Below, one piece after another: positions 32,998 to 43,077 of a stretch of 56,870 nucleotides of DNA. Numbering within the stretch: position 1 is the stretch's first letter; each line of letters starts with the position of its first letter. The translations under genes were made by a program, and so were the position numbers. The notes under the pieces were generated by a model. The model was not told where the DNA came from. It saw only the letters and a program-made list of their open reading frames with translations, and ran no database searches. This stretch comes from DAISWL01 sp036826375. GTDB lineage: Bacteria > Patescibacteriota > Saccharimonadia > Saccharimonadales > HK-STAS-PATE-42. Where the stretch lies: NCBI GenBank assembly GCA_036826375.1, contig DAISWL010000004.1:1-56870 (forward strand). The letters run 5' to 3'.

Positions 32998-35162
32998 TGC
33001 TTGCTGACTTTCTGGTGATGAGCAACGCCATCTTTCTTGCTAGAACCCCAACTATTAGATGCCCTATCTGCTCTATCTAGATAATAAATTAAATCAGCAG
33101 ATGGTTTTTTACTGTTTGTGTGCCAGGGTTCATGTTCAGCCACAAAATCACCACCAGTTCTTAAAGCCGGTTCGTGCAGATACGGGGTTGAGGCTCTGTA
33201 AAGGGCGAAAGTTGTATCAATAGGAGCCCGAAACACTTCAGGTTCAATTTCATCTTCCCAAAACTTTTTTTCCCACTTAATTACATCTTTTTTAAGATGA
33301 TAACTTTCGGGGATGGCATCTAAACTTAAGCCGAATCCAACTTTTTTAATATCCGGATACTTATCTAACAACTGATTAAACTTAAGTAGGGCGCCGTGGC
33401 TACCATCACTAGGAACTATATCAGGATCGGTGTAGATGAAGCGCTGTTTTTCATCGATTAAATTGATAATATTTCGTTGCCAAAAACTAATATGCCCAAC
33501 GTTTTTGTTAAGCTTAATAACTTCATATTTTTTAGAATCAAACAATTTAAGCAGTTCAGGGTTAGAAGAATTATTATCTATCAAAACTATTCTACTATTG
33601 CTAACGCCTTCTTGTTTAAGCCAAGCTAACAGCTCCTTCAATGGATCTAGCCTATCTCGACAATTTATGAAAACAGGGAAGTCAGTTGGTTCAAGCTGAA
33701 GGCTCATCTTCTGATTATTAAACTTAAGTTTAGTGCCGCTGGCTTTGATATTTAAATTTAACTTCTCTTTATAACTAATATCATTAAGATGAGTTTTGAT
33801 ATCTTTAATCTGGTGCATAGCAAAATATTCTAACCAATTGTTTTTGCTGCCAAAAATCAGATTGGGCCTGGCTTCATTATTTAGAATAAACTTAAGCTTA
33901 GGGTTTTTTTGAGCAGCTAAAATATATGCATCTAGTTGTTTGGGGATATCTTTAACAAAACAGATATTGTTGGAATTAGCCTCAACTACAGCTTTCTGAT
34001 GCAAATTAAATAATTCAGAATTAATCAACTTAGCAAACCGATAACCTTTTTGGTTGTTAAGCTTAGTAATTTCTTTAAGTTCAGCTTCAGTAGGTTGCTG
34101 ATTCTGGATGATAAAAACTTCTTGTAGTTTATTTTTAATTTCTTTTTTAATAGATTCTATCAATTCAGTAATAGGTTTTTTAGAATCTATTACTAAGCTT
34201 AAATCTTGAATATTATTGAGTAGTTGCTGTTCTAGCTTGGGCTTTGAACTTAGTCGCTTTTTCATTCTTGAATTTAGAATACTAGGCAGGCTAAAGAATA
34301 TAGATTTTACACTTTGGTAAAAATATCTTTCAGGGCTCAGGTTATTTTTCATAGATACCGATAGGGAGCTTCTATTGAAAACTCTGCTTATATAAACTTT
34401 CAAGTAATTTCTAAAAGCTGAGCCAGAAAAATTATTAGCGGCAAAAATAAACTGATTTCTAAACAATTGAAAATAAAAAAAGCGTTGGTGTTTTGGGTCG
34501 GGATTCAAACTCCCATTTTGATGCCAAAGCTTAATTTTATTAGAATACCTAACTTTATAGCCGGCTAAAATGGCTCGGGCCGAAAAATCTGATTCCTCGT
34601 AATAAGCGAAAAATTTATCATCTAAAAAGCCAATTTTATCAATCACACTTCTTCTGATAAAAAACATACTGCCACTAACGTTATCTACATTAGCTTCAAC
34701 TGGGTCGAAATCTAGCGAAACGGCATCTCCGTTAAAAGGGTTAAACTTTTGATAACTATGAAATGGATTAGATTCACGAAGAGGCGGGTGATTATCACTC
34801 AGAGTAAATATTTTACCACCAACAACGCCAACCTCAGGTTCTAACAAAAAGATGTCAACAGCTTCTTTCATGGCATCTTGATGGATTATGGCATCGTTGT
34901 TAAGTAGGCATACTACATCGCCAGTAGATTGTTTAAGAGCGGCTATGTTGCCACCGGTGAACCCCGTGTTCTGATTAAGTTTAACATGCTTGGCACTAGG
35001 CCAAATTTTGTTTATGGCCTTATCGAAACCAGATTTCAACCCGTTATTAACACAGATCAATTCAACATCTTGATGGCTAGATTTTTTTAAGCTTTTTATG
35101 CAATCTAGGGTTTGACTGAAGCTATCATCTTTATAATATAAAACAAAAACGCTGACTTTCAT
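32994..35162 (-). CDS. Large glycosyltransferase with two GT2-type domains
   Basis: This 722-residue protein has an N-terminal GT2 (about 1-260) with VFVLYYKDD, CVNNGLKSG, NQNTGFTGGNIAAL, LLNNDAIIH, FFAYYEESDFSARA and WHQNGS. A helical middle part follows, then a C-terminal GT-A-like domain (about 490-720) with FINCRDRLDPL, LIDNNSSNP and IYTDPDIVPSDG. It faces the plus-strand polysaccharide genes but fits the same pathway. A TATAAT box 9 bases before the ATG (35172-35177), with TTAAGCTTAA between, marks a leaderless start. Confidence 0.87.
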   Translation of the reverse strand: MKVSVFVLYYKDDSFSQTLDCIKSLKKSSHQDVELICVNNGLKSGFDKAINKIWPSAKHVKLNQNTGFTGGNIAALKQSTGDVVCLLNNDAIIHQDAMKEAVDIFLLEPEVGVVGGKIFTLSDNHPPLRESNPFHSYQKFNPFNGDAVSLDFDPVEANVDNVSGSMFFIRRSVIDKIGFLDDKFFAYYEESDFSARAILAGYKVRYSNKIKLWHQNGSLNPDPKHQRFFYFQLFRNQFIFAANNFSGSAFRNYLKVYISRVFNRSSLSVSMKNNLSPERYFYQSVKSIFFSLPSILNSRMKKRLSSKPKLEQQLLNNIQDLSLVIDSKKPITELIESIKKEIKNKLQEVFIIQNQQPTEAELKEITKLNNQKGYRFAKLINSELFNLHQKAVVEANSNNICFVKDIPKQLDAYILAAQKNPKLKFILNNEARPNLIFGSKNNWLEYFAMHQIKDIKTHLNDISYKEKLNLNIKASGTKLKFNNQKMSLQLEPTDFPVFINCRDRLDPLKELLAWLKQEGVSNSRIVLIDNNSSNPELLKLFDSKKYEVIKLNKNVGHISFWQRNIINLIDEKQRFIYTDPDIVPSDGSHGALLKFNQLLDKYPDIKKVGFGLSLDAIPESYHLKKDVIKWEKKFWEDEIEPEVFRAPIDTTFALYRASTPYLHEPALRTGGDFVAEHEPWHTNSKKPSADLIYYLDRADRASNSWGSSKKDGVAHHQKVSKH

Positions 35163-35171
35163 TTAAGCTTA

Positions 35172-35177
35172 ATTATA
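35172..35177 (-). promoter_or_regulatory. -10 box of the double GT2 gene
   Basis: TATAAT on the minus strand, 9 bases from the ATG at 35162. The sequence from the box to the ATG nearly matches that at 7499-7513 (TAAGCTTAA in the gap). Confidence 0.6.
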
Positions 35178-35212
35178 GCAGAGTACATAACAACTAGACC
35201 AAAAGGAGCAAG

Positions 35213-36523
35213 CTACTTTTTTATGAGCTCCATAGAAAATCCTTCAGGGTTTATTGGTATGGGCATAGATTCGCCTTTCTTAAGGGAATTGAACTTGGCA
35301 ATACTTGATTCGTACCCAGTATCAAGCAGTGGGGGCATACTGAATTGTTGCATCAGCAAGAAAATACATACTGAAAGACCGGGAACTATCAATAGGGATA
35401 AAAACCTAACCTTTAATAATTTCAGTATGGTAAAACTAAAACAGTAGAAGAAGATTATATTAGGTATTACAAAATATCTATCACCGGCAGTGTAAGGCAA
35501 TAGGGGCCATTGATCCCCCTGGCTAGTGATCATTGGTTTAATTAGTGACAAAGCCAGAATTCCGGCGGCAAATAATATCATTAACCTGGTTTGCCAGTTA
35601 GACTTAAATAAAGTAAAGGCAACAGTAGCCAGCCCAGTAAAACATAACAGATAACTTGCATAGTTGTTGGATGTTAATTTTAGTACATATTCCATTGGCA
35701 GGATTGAGCCCAAGAAAATCCGGTTGGTTAGTATTTGATGTAACAGATCAAAAGAAAAGCCCAAGGGGGCGCTAGACCTGGAAGATTTTGCAGTTATCAC
35801 AACGGTGGCTAACTGTAATAAGGCTAAAACTAAAACAGTGAGCAACAGCTTATTCTTAAGTAAGTAAGTTTTGATTTTGCTTAAGCTTAAGTATAGTGTT
35901 CCACCTTTTGGCCAAATTTTAAAAAGCACTATAGGAACAGCCAATATTACGAATGGTCCACTAAGTGCCGCTATGATTATAATTAAATAATCATGTAGTT
36001 TCTGGGCTTTATTCACAGCAGGTTTAGATAGGATAATAAGTACCATATACAAGGCCATATACCAATGAGTATTTGTTATGTTTGCATGAACTTCGGCTAA
36101 ACCTGGCATAAAGAGTATATAGGCTGCAAATAGAATCTTTACTCTAGGATTAATAAAGTCGATACGTTTAGAAAATATATAGGTTACTAGTAATGACCTT
36201 ATAATTAAACCGATAGTGTTGGCAAAAAGCGGAGCCCAAGCTAAGGGAAATAAAGAGGATACGCCAAAAACTAGCCTGGATATAGTTTGGAAGTAGCCAT
36301 TTTCAGGGTTCAGCATAGATTTTAAAAATCCGTTATTATAGGCATCTTGTAACCAGAATACACCATCTTCTGCCCAGAGGTTAGGGTTGGTTAAAATATC
36401 TGGTCTTCTTAAGGAAAATATTAAAAACGCCAAGCAAAATATTACTATAGAGACAAGTCGGCTATCCTTAATAATTCTACTAAGCCAATACATTTTCCTG
36501 GTGTATGTATTTGTATATACCAT
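35213..36523 (-). CDS. Polytopic membrane protein, possible GT-C glycosyltransferase
   Basis: This 436-residue protein has about ten predicted helices. The first extracytoplasmic loop has NPNLWAEDGVFWLQDAY, with the acidic pair typical of GT-C catalytic loops; a later loop has QGDQWPLLPYTAGDRYF. It may transfer a sugar from polyprenyl phosphate outside the cell. A TATAGT box lies 11 bases before the ATG at 36523. A second ATG at 36493 (MYWLSR), with AGGA close by, is an alternative start. Confidence 0.6.
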   Translation of the reverse strand: MVYTNTYTRKMYWLSRIIKDSRLVSIVIFCLAFLIFSLRRPDILTNPNLWAEDGVFWLQDAYNNGFLKSMLNPENGYFQTISRLVFGVSSLFPLAWAPLFANTIGLIIRSLLVTYIFSKRIDFINPRVKILFAAYILFMPGLAEVHANITNTHWYMALYMVLIILSKPAVNKAQKLHDYLIIIIAALSGPFVILAVPIVLFKIWPKGGTLYLSLSKIKTYLLKNKLLLTVLVLALLQLATVVITAKSSRSSAPLGFSFDLLHQILTNRIFLGSILPMEYVLKLTSNNYASYLLCFTGLATVAFTLFKSNWQTRLMILFAAGILALSLIKPMITSQGDQWPLLPYTAGDRYFVIPNIIFFYCFSFTILKLLKVRFLSLLIVPGLSVCIFLLMQQFSMPPLLDTGYESSIAKFNSLKKGESMPIPINPEGFSMELIKK

Positions 36524-36559
36524 TAATTAATACAACTATAACATAGTTAGAATGAGTTT

Positions 36560-37909
36560 TTATAAGACTTCAGCCCAGTAGACTGCTCCTTCGTAGCTCC
36601 AAATTCCAGGGTATTTGTTGATAACATCATTTTTTTCAGCTTCGCTAATAGTATAGAAATGACGGTTATATACTCCGCTCCAGAAACGGTAAACAGGTTT
36701 GGCGTTCGGTCTTTGAGAGTTTGGGCCAGGTAAAACCCAACCAACAGTGCCTTCGTAATTCCAAACACCAGGGTATTTTCTGATAACATCATTTTTTTCA
36801 GCTTCGCTAGCGGTGTAGAAATGACCATTAAAAACAGGGCTCCAGAATCTGTGCAGGGCAGTATTATAGGTTGATCCGATTCCCATCTCTGGTGTTCTTA
36901 TACAAAATGCTCCCATTTCGTATTTAAAGCTATCTGGCCAGTTAGTGGCTATAAGCTTAACTTCGTTGTAATCTGCTGTATAAAAATGACCACCACTTAA
37001 GTTGTTCCAGTATCTGTAAACTGGGCCAAGGCCGCTGGGGCAACTAGCTATTTGGTTGGGCAAATTAGCCCTAGTGCTACCAAACCAATCGCTGTAGAAT
37101 CTCCAGAAGTTTCTATTGCCGTAAGCACTACATCCATCGCCAGTTCCGTACAAATTGTTCAGCGCTGCTTGGTTGGGGCGGTAGGGGGTGTAGTTGTATA
37201 AACCTGCTGTGGCTTGATTTTGTATATAAACAGTTGAACTACCGCAAGCCGAGTTGGGGTTCCATAATATTTGGTTATTCTGACCAGCCTTATATCTATA
37301 GCTAGATGCTCTATCTCTATATTTATTATACTGATTCGCTCCGTTATAAATTTGGTTGTAGAATCCGTAATATTGGCTATCACAAGGGGCGGTATCGGGG
37401 CAGGCATAGCCAGTAGCTTTTTGGTATTGCTTTAAAAAAGGCCAATCATCGGTAACTAAACCTTGTTCTTTCTGTAGTAAAACTAAAATTACTTTAGGGC
37501 TTACGCCGGTGCTTTGGGCTACATCATAAATAAGTTGAGCAGCTGAGCGCCCACCAGCTACCGAGCCACCTCTTAAGTTGTTAGCTTTGGTATCGGGGTT
37601 TTCTACGTAATCTTTCAAACAAACAAACGGAGTAGGGTTACCTATAGATTCTCCATATTGAGCTCTGGTTTGAGATCCGCTATAAATTTTACGTCCGTTG
37701 GTATCGCAACTAGGCACTTTGCTATTCAAAAAAGATTGAATATCATTAGGGCTCATGGCATTTTTATTCCAAAAAGTAACATCATCAATAATGTTGCCGG
37801 CATCAAAATCGTTACCACTTAAGGCTTCAGCTTTGCCAGAAGGAGCATAGCTCAGGAACATGCTAAATAGTAAAATTCCAAGTAAGGGCATATACTTAAG
37901 TTTAATCAT
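36560..37909 (-). CDS. Secreted lysozyme-like protein with three DUF5648 repeats
   Basis: This 449-residue protein has a signal peptide (PLLGILLFSMFLSYA). An N-terminal domain (about 40-285) has ALIYDVAQSTG-like helices and LLQKEQGLVT, where the Glu resembles the catalytic acid of lysozyme-fold glycosidases; several Cys may form disulfides. Three DUF5648 units follow (about 296-340, 350-392 and 405-447), each with RFW and HFYT motifs and, in the last two, SEAEKNDVI. The last two repeats are also very similar at DNA level (about 36580-36840). It is likely a wall hydrolase with binding repeats. Its ATG overlaps the preceding gene's stop (ATGA). Confidence 0.75.
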   Translation of the reverse strand: MIKLKYMPLLGILLFSMFLSYAPSGKAEALSGNDFDAGNIIDDVTFWNKNAMSPNDIQSFLNSKVPSCDTNGRKIYSGSQTRAQYGESIGNPTPFVCLKDYVENPDTKANNLRGGSVAGGRSAAQLIYDVAQSTGVSPKVILVLLQKEQGLVTDDWPFLKQYQKATGYACPDTAPCDSQYYGFYNQIYNGANQYNKYRDRASSYRYKAGQNNQILWNPNSACGSSTVYIQNQATAGLYNYTPYRPNQAALNNLYGTGDGCSAYGNRNFWRFYSDWFGSTRANLPNQIASCPSGLGPVYRYWNNLSGGHFYTADYNEVKLIATNWPDSFKYEMGAFCIRTPEMGIGSTYNTALHRFWSPVFNGHFYTASEAEKNDVIRKYPGVWNYEGTVGWVLPGPNSQRPNAKPVYRFWSGVYNRHFYTISEAEKNDVINKYPGIWSYEGAVYWAEVL

Positions 37910-38457
37910 TGAATTACCACCTTAGAATTAGCACTGGCAGAACCAGAAGAAACAGTTACGCTCCAGTTACCAAGATAACTAAATTCCAACTCACTTAAGC
38001 TTAGCGAGCATGAACCAGATTCTACCTTAGCGGTTTGGTTAACTACCGATCCATCATCAGCTACAAACTTAATCTGGCAACTAGTAGTACTGGCGCCACT
38101 AAGGCTTGCAAGCAGGTTAACCTTGCCGCTACTCTGTTCCAGCTTACTTATAACAATAGCTGTAGGGTTGGAATTTGCTGGCTGAGATGTTTGATCCTGC
38201 TGTTTGGCGGCATCTTGGTTGTTGGCATCTTGATTTTCAAATTTGGTTGGATTTTGATCTTCAGTTTGGTCGGTATTAGTATTTGAATCGGTGGTGCTAG
38301 TTTGGTTTACTTCTTCTTGCTTTTGGCTAGAACTAGGCTTATAAATCTTTAACCGGTAAAATAATAAACCAGAACCAACCAACACTAGAGCCAACAAAGC
38401 CAGTATTAGTTTAGTTTTTGATTTTTCAGTTTTTATTTTTTGATACTTCATGATCAT
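37906..38457 (-). CDS. Membrane-anchored small protein with Q/N/T linker
   Basis: This 183-residue protein has a basic start, one transmembrane helix (LILALLALVLVGSGLLFY), a linker rich in Q, N, T and D (about 45-95) and a small Ig-like extracellular domain with two Cys (TSCQIKF, SGSCSLSL) probably disulfide-bonded. It is translationally coupled to the downstream DUF5648 protein, suggesting a joint wall function. Family not recognised. Confidence 0.7.
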   Translation of the reverse strand: MIMKYQKIKTEKSKTKLILALLALVLVGSGLLFYRLKIYKPSSSQKQEEVNQTSTTDSNTNTDQTEDQNPTKFENQDANNQDAAKQQDQTSQPANSNPTAIVISKLEQSSGKVNLLASLSGASTTSCQIKFVADDGSVVNQTAKVESGSCSLSLSELEFSYLGNWSVTVSSGSASANSKVVIQ

Positions 38458-38529
38458 TAAAATGATAACTAAGCTTTAGCGCTAAGTCAAGCCCAGCAAT
38501 GTTATAAACTTGGAATAACTATTCGAAGA

Positions 38530-38552
38530 GTGGAAATATCCACTATATAGTG
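38530..38552. promoter_or_regulatory. Nested inverted repeats in a divergent spacer
   Basis: GTGGA (38530-38534)/TCCAC (38539-38543) overlaps the perfect 12-bp palindrome CACTATATAGTG (38541-38552). They lie midway in the 204-base spacer between divergently transcribed genes, a likely place for a shared operator. The rest of the spacer is AT-rich with TATAAT-like words. Confidence 0.4.
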
Positions 38553-38661
38553 AGTACGTATATTTATGTTTACAACTATAATATTTTCAGTTATTATAGC
38601 TTTAGCATTATAGAATATTAGTCGGTTTACACTGGCACTAACTTTAGGAGGGTATTTAGGC

Positions 38662-41600
38662 GTGAGATATTTAATAAAAAAACTTACAGTATCGTCATTT
38701 TTATTAATGATTTCAGGCTTTGCTCTTCAGGTAGCCTTATCTGCACCTGTACTCGCGCTCCAGGATGTCTCTATACCGGCTCAGGGAAGTGCCGATAATA
38801 TAGAAATTACCAATAGCTTCGTTAAACCACCCAGCATCAACCCATCGCCCCAACAAGGTGGGGACGGGGTTAGGGCAATACCTACAAAAGATAGGGTTTA
38901 TGCTATCTATCACCATAGCGATCACAACAACAGTGACATCAATACCCCGTCGAAATGGGATAACTTAGACGCTTCTTGTATAGAAAAATCTAGCGGCAGT
39001 GTGTGCCCGGGCTTCCCCAAGGCTATAATGTTAAATGGTAAACATATTATAACCGAAGATGGGTCAAGTTTCGGTACGGTGGACTATCACAATTTGGATG
39101 CTCCTAAGGTATATTTTGGAGCAGCTAATGATTCATCCAGCGGTATAGCTTGTCTTGATTTAGCAACCGGTAATGAGTGTGGCTACACTATCACCGATAA
39201 TGCTGCGCCTCCAGCGTATCCAAGTTTAGGTGGTGATATTTTGCACAAACCAAATATACAGACACTACCGTACGATAACGAAAATGATTTTGATAATTTT
39301 AATGGAACCATATATTACTTTTACGATGCTGGCGGAGTCTCTAGGGTTGGCTGTCAGGTCGTAAATAATTCTTACGGAGGCGTTTGCAATGTTCCTAGTG
39401 TAAACTACTCAAATCTTTTCGGGGAAAGACTTGTATCGTCTTACGGTAGTAAGGCTTACGTCCTCTCGGGAGTTTATAATAATGGTACTAATTCAAGAAT
39501 TGTCTGCTACGATAAGGCCACGAATAGTGATTGCGGCTCCGGCTCTAGCGGATGGGATACCGGTACTATAACTCAATACGCTAATGTTGTTCCCATCCCA
39601 TTCCCAGACCTCAATAAAGTTTGCATTGGTATAACCGGGCAAACCTATGTTGACCCTAATAAGTTTTCGTGCGTAGACCTTACCAGTGGGGCCTATGTTG
39701 TTAATTCTACTGGCAACCCAAACGCTGATGCTATTTTAAACCAGATCTTTAAACAAGGCGACACCACTAACGTATGGTTCCCCAGTTATATCAAGGGCAA
39801 GTTGTATCTATCTAACGTATCAGATTTGCCACAAGATTCAACCGATTATCTAGACAAAGATATGTTCTGTTGGAACTTCACCACAAGTAGCGAATGCTCT
39901 GAGTTTAGCGGGGGAGTCGACTGGTCGCCATTTATGGTTACCCCCGGAATTACTGAAGATTATTCTTATGCTGGGGATAGGTATACTAATTATAGATGTG
40001 CATGGGCTCTGGGCGACGAGGGCTTTCCGATACCTTTCAGGCTAGATGGCCAGCTAGGTACCGGAGGTTGTTTGAGTACTACTACCGACGTGGCCGTCGA
40101 TTTAGAAGATTACCTGTGCGAAGCAGATAGAGGAATTATAAAATCAATATCCTTGGTCGGGGTTGACCTATCTATCGTAGATATAGCTACTATAAGGCTC
40201 ACTGATGCCAATGGAGCGCCTATTCTAATTAGTGGTAACCAAGAGCCGGATATTAAAGCTCTGGGTGGTTCAATAGATATATCCTCTCTAGGCTTAAGCT
40301 ACGTAAATGTTCGAGGACAATTGATATTAAATACACTAGGTCAGTGGGATGATGCTAATCCTCCTAAACTTAAGGTTACAGTTGAAGCTAATAGCAATGC
40401 CGATAACCTCATCGCCTCAAACTGCCCAGTAGATCTCACTGCAGATAAAACCAGCAACTTCTCTCAACTAGCAGATACTGCTGGAGTTGGAACTGAATTC
40501 GAATACACCCTAACCTTCACCAACAATGGGCCTAATGACGCTTACAATGCCAGGGTTACAGATACCTTACCCGCTAACAACATCCTAGAGCTATCAGGAG
40601 CCAACCCATTCAGCTATACCACCTCACCAGCTTCCACAACAGTTAGCTGTAGCCCCGCTTCATCTACTACTAGCTTCACGTGCGACATCAATAAGCTAAT
40701 AGCGCTAACCAAAGATCCTGCAGCTAAGGTTGAGGTTAAGGTTAAGGTTAAACTAGCCCAAGCTTACTTAACCAACTATCTAAATAGCCCTGGTTTCAAA
40801 ACTGGACAAGATTTTAGCCTTCATGATGCCATAGGTAACTTAACCAATACAGTTAGTATTGCCACCGGTAATCATCCCAAAACCAACCAACCTCAAGCAG
40901 AAACGGATCTCACCAACAACCAAGATACTGTAACCGATCAGCCTCAAGCTGCAGACATAGAGCTGGTTAAGCTTGTTAGCCCTATCAACACCGCTGGTAA
41001 CCCCATACTAACCAGTAACGCTGGTGCTGGCTGGGAAACCCCATACCAAAGATACGTCACTTCAACTGGTCAAGTCTATGTATCTCAAGATATAGTACCT
41101 GGTGCAGAAGGCTGGGACGTAGCCAAGCTAGATTACATGATCTTTGTTATTAACAGAGGACCAAATACCCAAAAAGCTGTTAAGGTTCAAGACGTACGAA
41201 GCATTGCTAGCGGTAACTTACCAAGCATAGATTTAAGCTATGGAGTCAAAGAATACGCCCTAACTACCAACCCAAATTACTCCACAGCTACCCTGCAAGG
41301 ATCATTGCCAGGTATCTCAGCAGGATCCACTACTATAGATTGGCCAGTTGGAGATATGACTTCGGGCTACGCTGAAGCATTGTTCTACCGAACCGATTAT
41401 TCTAGCGGTACTGGAGACTACACTAACTTTGCACAAAACACCACCGAAGGTGCCGACAGAGACCCAGATTCTAACTCAGATAACTGTAACATCCAAGATT
41501 CTCTTACTCATGAAGATGACTGCGATGAAATTAATGTATCTAAGAATATGGCTAGCCTAACTATTAACAAATCTGCATCACCAACAGAAGTTACCGGAGC

Positions 41601-42969
41601 CAACCAAGATGTAACCTACACCATAGTGATCGCCAATAATGGCTCTCTAGATTATGCATCGAATGAATACTCAGTTGATGACACCCTACCCGAAGGACTA
41701 GATTACGTAAGCTCTACTCCAACCGGCAAATGTAACTACGATTCCTCTTCCAGAAAGATAAGCTGCTCAGATCTAGGACCTCTCCCCGCTGCTGATGCAG
41801 CTGCTGGAACCCCAGCTGGAAGCGTAACCATTATCATTAATACAAAAACTAATGCTAGCGTTTTGACTAAAACTACACTTAATAATGTAGCTTGCGTTGC
41901 GTCATCTCTGCCAATAAGAACCCAGGATAATAAAGTGTGTGATTCGTTTGAAATACCTCAAAATTCGGTAGACCTAGAACTTTCCAAATCTATAGTAGGA
42001 TCGAGCGGTATATATATTGGAGACAGCTTCCAGTACAAAATAACATTAGTGAATAAAGGGCCCGCCATAGCCAGAAACGTTGTCATTAAAGAAACCTATC
42101 CTCCTTCAGTAGAGTTTGTTTCTGCCGCACCAGAAGTTGGTTCTTATGATGCCGCTACCCACCAATGGACAGTCCCTCAAATTGGAGTTGGCCAAACTAT
42201 TAACCTACTCATTAATGCCAAAGCTCTAGAATACAAAGACGGTGACAACACCAAGAACCTAGCTGAAGTGACTGGATGCAAGCAGGGCGCCACATCATCT
42301 TTGACCGATTGTGACGATCCTGATTCCGATATGAATAACTGCCAGAACGGGGCCAATAAAGAAGATGATTGCGGCGAAGCTGAGTTCCATGAGCCAATAC
42401 ATGATATAGTCTTAACTAAGTCTATAGCCAACCAAAAAGAAAGCTATTCTGTAGGAGATACAGTAGAATATCTGATCACAGTCACTAATAATGGCCCCGA
42501 CACTGCCAAGCGAATGGTATTTAAAGACACGATGCCTTCTCAGCTAGAATATTTGTACAACGAAGCGCCACAGTCTACAGTGTATAACGCCGCTACCCAT
42601 GAATGGTATGTTAGATCATTAGCAGCGGGGGAAACCGTCCAACTCAAGATAGTAGCTAGAATAAAAGAATTTACCAGCACCATAGTAAACCTAGTTGAAT
42701 GGACTGGCTGTAAAGATGAAGCCGGCAAAGAAGTTAGATGTGGTAAAGATCCTGATTCAACACCTAACAACTGTAATAAGGGAACTAACAAAGAGGATGA
42801 TTGTGACCAAAAAGATATTAAGCTTAGTGGTGGCAAGGGCGTAGGCATTCCAGTAACAGGTGCACTGGTCGGAAAGATAATAGCTGGAGCAACAGGGATA
42901 GCTTTGGCGGCTTACTTAATTAGAGATCTGTACTTCAGAGCTAAGCATAATCATATGTCAGAACGTTAG
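38662..42969 (+). CDS. Giant DUF11 surface protein with propeller-like head and IPVTG anchor
   Basis: This 1435-residue protein starts at GTG 38662, with AGGAGG 10 bases upstream (a strong site that decides the start). After a signal peptide (to about residue 35), about 450 residues show repeated units with a Cys pair around CxDxxTxxxCG (CLDLATGNECG, CYDKATNSDCG, CVDLTSG), which looks like a beta-propeller. Five DUF11-like domains follow (LTFTNNGPNDA, IANNGSLDY, LVNKGPAIA, VTNNGPDTA and a divergent one). Between some are acidic Cys-containing inserts with DPDS and EDDCD. The end is IPVTG, a helix and a basic tail. It is probably an adhesin. Confidence 0.85.
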   Translation: MRYLIKKLTVSSFLLMISGFALQVALSAPVLALQDVSIPAQGSADNIEITNSFVKPPSINPSPQQGGDGVRAIPTKDRVYAIYHHSDHNNSDINTPSKWDNLDASCIEKSSGSVCPGFPKAIMLNGKHIITEDGSSFGTVDYHNLDAPKVYFGAANDSSSGIACLDLATGNECGYTITDNAAPPAYPSLGGDILHKPNIQTLPYDNENDFDNFNGTIYYFYDAGGVSRVGCQVVNNSYGGVCNVPSVNYSNLFGERLVSSYGSKAYVLSGVYNNGTNSRIVCYDKATNSDCGSGSSGWDTGTITQYANVVPIPFPDLNKVCIGITGQTYVDPNKFSCVDLTSGAYVVNSTGNPNADAILNQIFKQGDTTNVWFPSYIKGKLYLSNVSDLPQDSTDYLDKDMFCWNFTTSSECSEFSGGVDWSPFMVTPGITEDYSYAGDRYTNYRCAWALGDEGFPIPFRLDGQLGTGGCLSTTTDVAVDLEDYLCEADRGIIKSISLVGVDLSIVDIATIRLTDANGAPILISGNQEPDIKALGGSIDISSLGLSYVNVRGQLILNTLGQWDDANPPKLKVTVEANSNADNLIASNCPVDLTADKTSNFSQLADTAGVGTEFEYTLTFTNNGPNDAYNARVTDTLPANNILELSGANPFSYTTSPASTTVSCSPASSTTSFTCDINKLIALTKDPAAKVEVKVKVKLAQAYLTNYLNSPGFKTGQDFSLHDAIGNLTNTVSIATGNHPKTNQPQAETDLTNNQDTVTDQPQAADIELVKLVSPINTAGNPILTSNAGAGWETPYQRYVTSTGQVYVSQDIVPGAEGWDVAKLDYMIFVINRGPNTQKAVKVQDVRSIASGNLPSIDLSYGVKEYALTTNPNYSTATLQGSLPGISAGSTTIDWPVGDMTSGYAEALFYRTDYSSGTGDYTNFAQNTTEGADRDPDSNSDNCNIQDSLTHEDDCDEINVSKNMASLTINKSASPTEVTGANQDVTYTIVIANNGSLDYASNEYSVDDTLPEGLDYVSSTPTGKCNYDSSSRKISCSDLGPLPAADAAAGTPAGSVTIIINTKTNASVLTKTTLNNVACVASSLPIRTQDNKVCDSFEIPQNSVDLELSKSIVGSSGIYIGDSFQYKITLVNKGPAIARNVVIKETYPPSVEFVSAAPEVGSYDAATHQWTVPQIGVGQTINLLINAKALEYKDGDNTKNLAEVTGCKQGATSSLTDCDDPDSDMNNCQNGANKEDDCGEAEFHEPIHDIVLTKSIANQKESYSVGDTVEYLITVTNNGPDTAKRMVFKDTMPSQLEYLYNEAPQSTVYNAATHEWYVRSLAAGETVQLKIVARIKEFTSTIVNLVEWTGCKDEAGKEVRCGKDPDSTPNNCNKGTNKEDDCDQKDIKLSGGKGVGIPVTGALVGKIIAGATGIALAAYLIRDLYFRAKHNHMSER

Positions 42970-43077
42970 AGGTTATTAAGCTCATCGAATACTAATTTTG
43001 AGTCTTATGCTTAGTGAATTTTTCTGCTAGAATTAAAATTAGTTAAGTTAAGATAGGACACCTAAGGCTAAAATTAA

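Noticed and set aside
42177..42848. Long minus-strand ORFs opposite the DUF11 gene
   Set aside because: They mirror the strong coding strand and show no motif, signal or start context.
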